Below, one piece after another: positions 55,801 to 64,000 of a stretch of DNA of 64,000 nt (position 1 is the stretch's first letter; each line of letters begins with the position of its first letter). The notes under the pieces are model-generated. The model was given only the letters and a program-made list of their open reading frames with translations, was not told the origin of the DNA and did not search any database. Both the position numbers and the translations under genes were made by a program. The DNA lies in contig JAHLKH010000130.1 of the NCBI GenBank assembly GCA_025526915.1, positions 1 to 64,000 of the forward strand, in the 5' to 3' direction. The DNA is from Entophlyctis helioformis. Its lineage: Eukaryota > Chytridiomycota > Chytridiomycetes > Chytridiales > Chytriomycetaceae.

Positions 55801-57856
55801 ATGGCCAATCAATTCATCGCATGGCTGGGGTGGACAGCGCATTGGCATCAAGCAGTGCGTCCCCAGACGCCGAGCACGTGGCCGTCTGTCTGGACAGCAT
55901 TCGCAAAATGCTCCGTCCGCATCTCCTTGGCACTGATTTCCTGCCAAAGGTGATCCGCACTTGAGACCCTTTGCTGCTTTTCTTGCCACCGGACCACTTG
56001 CCCAAGCAATGCTCAACTAACCATCAATGGACTTTGGATCCTTGCCTTCAGCCCGTGTTCTTGGAGCTCCTGAGTGTGTACGATCGGCTGATCCAAACAC
56101 AGGACACGCCAATTCAACTTCTCATTGTGGAGACCCTCCACCAGATCGTCCAAGACTATGGAGCGTCGTACTTTGCACCTACAGACGGACCGCATCCGCT
56201 TGCATTTGGTTCCCAGGACAGCGTGACAGGGGGCGAGCCTGCCTCTTCTACTGCAGAGGGCACTGTTGTGCAAGACGAGGTGTATCGATTGCTTCGTGCC
56301 CTCTTTGATGTGTTTGCTATTCACATTCCGGGCATTTCAAGCAGTCCGTCGGCCACAGGTAAGCGCTGCATATCTTGCAATCCCGTATCCTCGGCCATTT
56401 GGTAACTCTTTGGACCATCCGTGGAATGGCTATGCAGTGTTATCCAACCGCCAGATGACGAACGATACCGTGCATCTGCTTCTCAAAGCCTTTGAGACGC
56501 TCGTTCTGCTGGCCAATAGCGCAAGCGTCGCACAGCCCGATCGTGTTGCTGTCATTGGCATTGGCCTCTGCATTGTGGGGGTGATTGCGCGAGTGCCAAA
56601 GTTTGCCAGCGAGGTGATGCCACGCGTCGCTGTTCATCTCAAGCAGTTGCTGGACGCTCTCAGGCTGGACACGAGCTCAGCTGGCGCGTCTCGCGACTCT
56701 GTGACGCTTGCCAACAGCATGTGCTCAGCCGTAGCAAGTTTGCTGGACGTTGTTTCGGATCAGCTGTAAGTCGGCAAGGCTGGCCATGTATGGAGCTCCA
56801 CTGACATGCGCACGTCTCTTTTCCAGAACGGACCTTCTTGAGGCACAGCAGCCGCAGCAAGCCGGCTTACCCATCGAGCTAACGCAACTCAAGAATGCCT
56901 TTCTGGGCATTGTGTTGATTGTGACTTCGCGGCCTGCGTTGAGCCACCATCCTTCCAACCAAGAACGGATTGCAGAGATTGTCAAGGCAATGCTTGAGAG
57001 CCCCAATGTCCAGGTAGGTTAGCGACTGCTGATAGAATTGCCTTGTCAAACGTTTAGCACAATTCTTTGCCTGTTTCTGCAACTGCATGTTTTGACTGAA
57101 CTCCCTGTCCAGCTCTCCATCCTTGGAACACAGTACGCACGCACGTTGGTGTTGCTCTCCTGCCGTGCGGATGCTGCCGAGGCGCAGATTGGTGCCACAT
57201 ATCTGCGCGCCTTGCTCCCAATTCTCTCGGTGCACATCCAACGTCTCGGCACAGAAGTTGCTGCTGGACTGAATGCAGACCTGCTCTCTGCACTGGAAGA
57301 ATCGCTCAAATCGCTTGTTCTGCTCGTGGCAGGCGCACAAGGCGAACGACAACGTAAGTGGATAGTGAATGCACCTTTTGTTGTGGAATGTGCAGTCGTG
57401 CCCCTTGATTGGGACGCCGGGCATTTTCTTGCAAGCCTGAACTGCTGAAAATCAGCAGCGCTTTAGGCTTGATGCTTACACTTTGTGCGTCTAGGTCTCG
57501 GCTCGCTTGCCGTGCTCGTTCCCCTGTTTCTTGCAAGCATGACCGACGTATCCAACCTGAGCGCCATCGAGTTTCGGTCGTCTGCCGCCAAAAGCATCCA
57601 TCTCTTTGCGACACAGGCCCTGCTTCAACTTGCCTCGCAGCAGCAGCAGCACTTCAAGGCCGTGTTGCAGTCGCTTTCTGAAGCGCAAAAGGGCAAGCTG
57701 GAGCGCGCATTTAAAAGCCTTGTCGCCGCTCAATCAGCAGCAGGCGTCCAGGTGACTGACGCAACAAACGGGCTCGGATCTGGACTTGAGCCGACTAGCG
57801 GCGCTGCAGCTGCGTCTGCACCCAAGATCCAGCTTAAAAACTTTGCTGCATTTTGA
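49863..57856 (+). CDS. HEATR5/Laa1-like HEAT-repeat protein (AP-1 accessory factor)
   Basis: Giant HEAT-repeat protein that assists AP-1 clathrin adaptor traffic (animal HEATR5A/B, yeast Laa1). Start ATG 49863 (MSVVSPPPDSFVFDDKRIEA). Family blocks near the N-terminus: PIYQLIARLFVALYSKGDPR, TLFDTIVAAQNALGAKKLDD, ALVHCLGVLTEAHGSKVMSL, then long helical repeats across exons 51111-52815 and 52914-54993 (TQAAWTLIGALMSLGPNFVK; SPEASIRCMASEIFGRLARV; HTWALHALWLTIESAGLMYG). A disordered insertion rich in Gly/Ser/Asp (about 54380-54720) precedes VPRWRTQIFALVCLRNLLNV. C-terminal repeats run to about 57856 (IQLKNFAAF). Some 12 introns, all short. Total about 2,300 residues, comparable with the family. 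Its leader is the right inverted repeat. Confidence 0.88.
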
Positions 57857-58295
57857 CAAGGCGTCACACCAGTGCTCGATCCATCACATACGATGATCTG
57901 ACACATGCCTTGGGGTTTAGCTGCAGCAATAGGACGTTTGACATGGATTCGTGGCCAGAATGAAGCACCAAGGGAGATTTATTGAGAGCAGAGATCAATA
58001 CAGGCTGGGAAAGGTGATGTCTATGTGGGGCAGGTGTGAGAGAAGCGGAGAGGTGGAGGATGATGTTGATGTGCAATCAATCAATGCTACAAAAGTGAGA
58101 GGACACAGAGCAGCTACCAAGGTGGGAGACGATACGGCGTTGGAATGTCCAAGGAAAGTCATCACGCCGCTGGTTAAGGGACCGGACAAACAGGTGGCGG
58201 TGATGCGGGAATCGGGCAAGAGTAAAAAGTGGTAGACGACGGCGGATACGAACGATTAGGGGAGGTGAGTTGCTGATCAGGGTAGGAGACGGAGA
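57857..58295. other. Convergent 3' intergenic region
   Basis: About 440 bases between two stop codons facing each other (HEATR5 and the DIF-motif protein). It presumably contains both 3' untranslated regions. No gene, RNA or repeat was recognised. Confidence 0.5.
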
Positions 58296-60088
58296 CTAGA
58301 ACCAGATTTGGCTGCCAGACGCACTGTTGCCACCTTCCGAGCGACGACCCTTTCCACGCGAGTCGCGGTGGAGATCGTTCGACGAGAGACCACCGGCACG
58401 GTACATCTCTTCAACACGGCTCTTGTCAATGCGCTCGCGGGCCAGGCTTCGGGCGGGCTCGTCGTTGGGGGAGCGTGTGGCACTAGCCTGCTCAACAGCC
58501 GCACCAAAAATGTTGGAGAATGATGTGCTTTTGTTGTAGTCGGCTTTTGGTGCCCATGATTGCTCCGCAGCAGGAACAGACTGGCGAGCATGCTGCTGTT
58601 GCTGTTGCTGCGGCTGCGGCTGGGCTCGGTGGGACGGCTTTGAAGGAGACTGTGTCGGAGTTAGCGATTGCGCGCTGGTGTGGAAAATGTCTGACGCGTT
58701 CTGGCTGTTGAGATAGTGTCTGCGACTGCCGCGAACAGGCTCCGCGTCAGCCTCGTCAAAGACAGACGAGCGGTAGTGGTGGTGTCTGTTGCCAGCGAGA
58801 CGACTAAATGCCGCAGGGTGAACAGCCCCCTCGCCATGCTGCTGTTGAGGAAGGCGCGACTCTTGTTCTTGGCCGTATTGGTTGGTGGACCCGTCGATAT
58901 GAGTGCGGTCGAGGCCATCTGCAGCAGCGTCAATGGCATGGCCGGATGGATAGCCCTGGGAGGCATGGGCATGGGCATGGGCATGAGCGGCAGACTGGTC
59001 GGCATAGTCATTCGAGGCCCAAGACGGGGTTTGCTCATGCTGCTGGCTGTACTGGTGGTACGCAGAGGGAGATGCGCGGCCGACAGCCGTCTCGTTGGGG
59101 GCAGAAAAAGTATGTGAGTCGCCAGACGCGTCGCGTCGTTGCGTGCTTGGCGTGCTCCGTCGATTGGCACTTCCGTTCGAGGGAACGTACTCGCCAAAGC
59201 GCGAGGCGTTGTACTCTGCAGATTCGGCAGCAGACGCAGCCATAGATGCGGCCGCAGAGGCGTTGGCAGCCTGAGCACTGGAGATGGACGCTGTGTGCGC
59301 AGCGCCATTGCCATTGCCGTTGCCGTTGCCGTTGCCGTTGCCGCCGGGCTGCGACGAGAAGAAAATGTCAGACGCCATGTGGTCCTTGCGCAGGGAGTTG
59401 GATCTAGGTTGGGCGGCCGCCGTCGGGGTGGACGGCGATGGGTCGCTGCCAAAGATGAAGGACTGCTGGTTACGATTGATGCGCTGCTGCATGGGCGACG
59501 GTGTGGACGGGGAGGCCTTGGCGTGCATGACAGCGGGCGAGGCGGGGGCGTCGTGGAGGTTGAAGATGTCCGTGCGCTGGAAGCGTCCTCCACGCGACGA
59601 TGCCGATGCTGGACTACGCGCATCAGACAGACCAGCGGCAGGCATCGATGAGTTGTCGACTTGGCCGCTGCCCTGAATGCCGCCTGCCGAGGCTCTGCGA
59701 GACGTTGAGAACAGCTGGCTGGATGTCTGGTCGGCGTAGGACGAACGACCACGGCTGCTGGCAGGATGGCCGTTGCCCGAGCCCTGGCTGTCTGTCGCGG
59801 GGTCGTACTGCTGCATGATGCCGGACACGCCGGACGAGTTGTACGCGGACGAAAGCATCAAGGACTGTTTGGGGGGAAACAGTGCGAGGGGCCAGTGAGT
59901 ATGGTGGACGATGGCAAGGCAAGGGCATGCCAGCGCTGAGAAAAGGCAGGCGTGCGCGCACAGGGGCTGCACGCAGCGCAGACAGATGCCAGTCTGCCTG
60001 CCTGCCCACCAACCATCCATCTGGCCATCCATCTGGCCAGCCGTCGGACCAAACTCACATCGCGGTTTTGGGGTTTTCGCCAAACCAT
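58296..60088 (-). CDS. Disordered protein with repeated D/N-I-F motifs (possibly HN1/Jupiter-like)
   Basis: Two exons: 60059-60088 (MVWRKPQNRD, good GTGAGT donor) and 58296-59864 (SLMLSSAYNSSGVSG onward), about 530 residues. Composition is Ser, Ala, Gln, Asn and His rich with no folded domain. A short motif recurs: RTDIFNLHD, NQQSFIFGSDP, HMASDIFFSS, NASDIFHTS and TSFSNIFGAA, each preceded by polar residues and often basic ones. MASDIF resembles the MASNIFG motif of animal HN1/Jupiter microtubule-associated proteins, but overall similarity is too low to assign the family. A GNGN repeat (about 59310-59345) and AHAHAH repeat (58967-58990) come from hexanucleotide expansions. The C-terminus is charged (RERIDKSRVEEMYRAGG, then SQIWF). 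Divergent from the dehydrogenase, 99 bases apart. Confidence 0.65.
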
Positions 60089-60187
60089 CAAAGCAGGTGC
60101 CGTTGGCCTGCCTGAACGCTGGCCTGTCCGCTGGCCTGCAGCTTCCGTTTGGAGCCTGACACCCACTGCCGATGCTCTTGGACAGAC

Positions 60188-62409
60188 ATGATCTCTCGCT
60201 GCATTGCTGCCGCTGCCCGCTCCAAGGCTTTCCCGTCTGTGGCTGCCAGTGCCATGACCAGTGTTCGTGTAAGTGCCAAGAGCCAAAGCCGTCTCCACAA
60301 CCCGCCATGCCGCTCAACGGGATGCTGCTGCACATCCATTCACTGACTCTCACTCACTCACACACACACTCACTCACTTACTCTCTCTCACACACTCGGC
60401 TGTCGCACTGCCTGTGCCGCTGCTGCGCTTCGCCTCAACGGCCGTCTTGTCTCTGACAGACGGGCGTTGCTGCGTCGCTCGTTCCCAAGCGCTGCATCGC
60501 CAACGACTCGTACAATGTCGCTGTTGCTGGCCTGTCCGAGGACCTTGACCAGGTGCGGCTGTCTTGCAGTTTGCCCAAGGGCACTTGCTCTGCAAGACCA
60601 TGCATTGATTGCGCCAGCCGAGCACCAGAGCTGCGCAGCATGCCTTCCATAACGCCATGCTCGTCGGCCGGTGTTCAACCACATGACCGGCTTGCAGATC
60701 TCATGACTGACGACCGATTTGCATTCACATCGGCGCTTGCATCGGCCATGTGAACAGCTGCGCCAGTCTGTCCACGACTTTGCCCAGCGCGAACTTGCTC
60801 CCCGTGCAGGCGAGATTGACAAGACCAACAACTTCCCCATGGTACGCAGCAGCCCTGTCCTGGAAACATTCTTTAAGGTGCTTGTCGGCCAGTGGTGCTG
60901 ACAACCGAGCTATCATTCAAGGACATGTGGCGCAAGTTTGGCGACATGGGTCTGCTTGGCATCACTGCCCCTGAGGAGTACGGCGGTCAGGGCATGGGCT
61001 ACCTTGCCCACACGATCGTCATGGAGGAGATCAGTCGCGCGTCCGGCTCGGTTGCTCTGAGCTACGGCGCTCACTCCAACCTTTGCGTCAACCAGATTGT
61101 GCGCAATGGAAACAAGGCGCAGAAGGAAAAGTACCTGCCCAAGCTCATCTCTGGCGAGCACATTGGTGCTCTTGCCATGAGTGAGGCTGGCTCAGGCTCA
61201 GACGTGGTTTCGATGAAGATCCGCGCTGAGAAGAAGGGCGATCGCTATGTTCTCAACGGCACCAAGTTCTGGATCACCAACGGCCCTGATGCTGACGTCC
61301 TTGTCGTGTACGCCAAGACCGACCCTTCTGCCGGCCCCAAGGGCATCACGGCGTTCCTTGTTGAGAAGGTGCATTGGTGTGCCCGTCCCACTCGCCTGCC
61401 AAACGCGCACGCCCGCTTGGATTGGTGGCTGACCCTAATGACTACGCGTCAACATGATATTCGCAGGGATTCAAGGGTTTCTCCACGTCTCCCAAGCTGG
61501 ACAAGCTTGGCATGCGTGGCTCCAACACTTGCGAGCTTGTCTTTGACAACTGCGAGATTCCTGGTGCGTCATGGTTTCTCGCTGCCCTCGCACATTGGTT
61601 TTGGCTGTAACTCTTCGCTTTGATGGTTTTTATTGCAGAGGAGAACGTCCTTGGCCAGGTTGGCAAGGGTGTGTACGTCCTTATGAGCGGCCTTGATCTC
61701 GAGCGTCTGGTTCTGTCTGGCGGTCCTCTCGGGTACGTGCCTAGCCGTGCTGTTGCTTGCCTCTGTCGCTGCTGATGCCACTTTTTGATTGGCTTACTCG
61801 CTTGCGATGCAGTCTGATGCAGGCAGCTCTTGACATTACGCTCCCGTATGTTCACGAGCGCAAGCAGTTTGGCACCAGAATCGGAGAGTTTGAGGCACGT
61901 ATACCGGCATGGCTGGCTGGACACTGGCTGAGGCGAAGCCATAGCTGACATTACCTCGACGGCCCCAATCCTATAACGCGTTTGACCATGTCTGCTGTGC
62001 ATGCATCAGCTTATTCAAGGGAAGCTTGCCGACATGTACACTAAGCTGAGCAGCTCGCGTGCGTACGTGTACGCCGTTGGCCGTGCCTGCGATCTTGGCA
62101 ACATCAGCAACAAGGACTGTGCCGGTGTCATTCTCTACTCTGCCGAACGTGCAACCGAGGTTGCCCTTGATGCCATCCAGTGCCTTGGTACGTGTGCGCC
62201 GTGTTTAGAAGGGGCCATGCCGAGCTCTCACCTATCCTTCTATCGGCCCTCTTCACTCTGTGCAATCTTTCCTAGGTGGCAACGGCTACATCAACGACTA
62301 CCCTACCGGCCGCCTGCTCCGCGACGCCAAGCTGTACGAGATCGGCGCTGGCACCAGCGAGATTCGCCGTATGCTGATTGGCCGCGAGTTTAACAAGCAG
62401 TTCGCGTAA
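60188..62409 (+). CDS. IVD: Isovaleryl-CoA dehydrogenase, mitochondrial
   Basis: FAD enzyme of leucine breakdown, oxidising isovaleryl-CoA in the mitochondrial matrix. The first exon gives an amphipathic presequence ([20 protein letters not shown]). The mature part follows: [40 protein letters not shown], then [74 protein letters not shown] and [15 protein letters not shown]. The glutamate in LDLER is the position of the IVD-specific catalytic base, separating it from other acyl-CoA dehydrogenases. The end reads [19 protein letters not shown]. About nine introns; intron 1 has a CACT-rich microsatellite at 60341-60395. No peroxisomal tripeptide at the C-terminus. Confidence 0.95.
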
Positions 62410-62560
62410 TGCGGCCGTGCCAGTGCCGGCTGAGTTGGATGCGAGCAACGCCTATGACCCATTATTGTGGCCGACAATACATTCTGCCCCTGTCTCCTTA
62501 CTTGGTCTCGCTTTGTCTGGGGTTGCCTGCTGGAGACGCGTCGAAGATCACAACTGAGCA

Positions 62561-64000
62561 ATGGACGCGGACATGGAGCTGCGCCTTGCTGGCCACAAGT
62601 GCCAAGCCGAGCACAAACAGCATGCCTCTGCTGCCATCCAAGCTGCCTCTGAGGATCCGGTTGCACAGCTGCTGAAGCGCGCAGAGCCATCCACACAGCG
62701 GCTGCGGAACGCCTTTGTCTTCAAACGACCCAAGCCAGCTGCAACGCCTGCTGAGACATGTCTCACGCCATCGCCGTCTCCTTCGACTACATCTGCCCCA
62801 TCTGCCCCATCTGCCACAATGCAAACCAGCAACGCCAGTCGGCTCACATCTGATGCCAGGGACCCCCACGCCCGTTTGCCTCCTTCGCCAGACAGCTCCA
62901 GCAATGGCGCCGTCGTGCCACAGTTTCCCGACTTGGCCGAGGATCAGCCAAGAGACCAACACGACCAACTCTTGCCCGACACGCGGACTTGCACCAATGA
63001 TGACCAGACCCTCGCTCACTGTACGTGAATCCATGGCACACAACAGCGGCGGCGCAGAGACTCTGAATATGCAACTCACAGTCTGTTCGACTGAACGCCT
63101 GCCTGTTGCCACTGTCGACCTGCAAGACTTGACGGTGCACCACCACAACGACATCCAGTCAGCGATCTTCTGTTCACAGCAGTCTCGCAGAATGGCATGT
63201 TGTGCAACGATCCTCTGGAAACTGCCAGCATTGTGGATTCCTAACCCCAATCTGACCGAGTGCAGACAAACTCTATCAAGGGCCATTTATATGTGCCCCT
63301 CAAGCTGGACCTGTCGCTTCTGATGGATGCGCTACGTAAGGCGACACTCACCATTGCCATTCGGTTTGGTACTCGCGCTGCACTACTGATTGAATGATGC
63401 GTGCCTCCCGTCTTGAACGCTCTGGCAGCCCATATTGGCAAGGGGATGCTGTCAGGTATCACCAATGAGAGCCAGAAGCAGTTTGCGAATGCATGCTATA
63501 TCGCCATCAAAGAGCGCCTAGGCAGCAATGATCTCCACCCCGAGCTCGTCCGCACAAGCGTCCGCCTTGCCTACCTGCCAAGCCTCGCTCAGTCAACAAC
63601 AACAGTCGACGTCGCCTCCTTTTCCCTGTGGCAGCAAAGCAGAAGCCAACTGGCATCCATCAAGGGTTACTTGTCCAAGCTATGTGCACCAAAGCTCACC
63701 ATGCAAGTCAATTGCCCACTCACTTGAGTGCTTGTTTGCTCACTCACACACGCATCTTTCTTGGCATGCATGCGTCACTTGCTCGCAGACAATCGCGACT
63801 CTTTGTATGCACCAACATCCAATGCCGAAACAAGAACACGATGTGAGATCGCTCCGCTGCTTATCATCTCGCTGTATACCCCCAGCACTGAGCAGATTTT
63901 TGCAAGGCATGTATCAGCTGATCCGTTGGGGTTTGTGCTCGTGAAGCGAACCGAGTCTGGAAAGTGTCTTGGGGCAAACACGAGGTCAGCACATTGTATA
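62561..64000 (+). CDS. Unrecognised protein, 5' part (runs off the right edge)
   Basis: I do not recognise this gene. From ATG 62561 (MDADMELRLAGHKCQAEHKQ) a Pro/Ser-rich first exon extends to about 63020 and ends at a GTACGT donor. Later exons, assembled by splice sites with less certainty, read STERLPVATVDLQDLTVHHH, DLLFTAVSQNGMLCNDPLET, TNSIKGHLYVPLKLDLSLLM, then LAAHIGKGMLSGITNESQKQ, FANACYIAIKERLGSNDLHP, VRLAYLPSLAQSTTTVDVAS. The final visible exon reads EIAPLLIISLYTPSTEQIFA and HVSADPLGFVLVKRTESGKC. The second half looks folded (alternating hydrophobic pattern), the first half disordered. Confidence 0.5.

Noticed and set aside
1..64000. Bacterial origin or prokaryotic operons
   Set aside because: Spliceosomal introns throughout and eukaryote-only families rule this out.

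Overview
This window is nuclear DNA from an intron-rich eukaryote, most probably a flagellated (zoosporic) fungus such as a chytrid or blastocladiomycete. Fungal-type families are present: a PSD2-like phosphatidylserine decarboxylase with C2 domains and an EF-hand-like segment, a PTM1-type membrane protein, a Bud20-like zinc finger and TOM22. Two genes belong to motile cilia: an outer-arm dynein intermediate chain (DNAI1) and an NME5/RSP23-like protein with a Dpy-30 tail. Together they imply swimming zoospores. Introns are short (about 50-150 bases), mostly GT-AG, and simple repeats are abundant between genes and in introns. No tRNA, rRNA or CRISPR array was recognised.

Layout. 1-1118 is the 3' part of a G-protein alpha subunit. 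1314-6279 (minus) holds a TMEM128 homologue and phosphatidylserine decarboxylase. 6397-12317 (plus) holds Bud20/ZNF593-like, GPR107/PTM1-like and syntaxin. 12571-18095 alternates ORC4 (minus), TOM22 (plus) and a ZRSR2-type U2AF35-related splicing factor (minus). 18138-22014 (minus) is a long disordered protein without recognisable domains, followed by low-complexity DNA and a possible F-box remnant. 22862-24580 (minus) is a second, divergent G-alpha. 25096-29111 (plus) is the flagellar pair NME5-like and DNAI1. 29237-37109 (minus) holds VPS39, USP39/Sad1 and an unrecognised gene.

The most unusual part is 37920-49850. A gene of about 6.9 kb (plus) appears to join an XPG/FEN1-like PIN nuclease at its N-terminus to a Fanzor/TnpB-type RuvC nuclease with zinc ribbon at its C-terminus. 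It is followed by a noncoding segment (44939-45100) that recurs at 49599-49723, downstream of an orphan 346-codon gene. That orphan gene lies between 127-bp inverted repeats (48347-48473 and 49724-49850, about 94% identical). Their outer ends stop 5 and 12 bases short of the start codons of two unrelated housekeeping genes, DHX35 (minus) and HEATR5/Laa1 (plus).

The right end carries HEATR5/Laa1 (49863-57856), a disordered protein with repeated D/N-I-F motifs (58296-60088, minus), mitochondrial isovaleryl-CoA dehydrogenase (60188-62409) and an unrecognised gene that runs off the edge (62561 onward).

Several genes, including the conserved helicase DHX35, contain apparent one-base frameshifts. 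Nearly all look like a missing base in a short G or C run. This points to draft-assembly errors rather than gene decay, and protein models from this window should allow for it. Exon boundaries were deduced by eye from splice consensus and family similarity; spans are given from start codon to stop codon.
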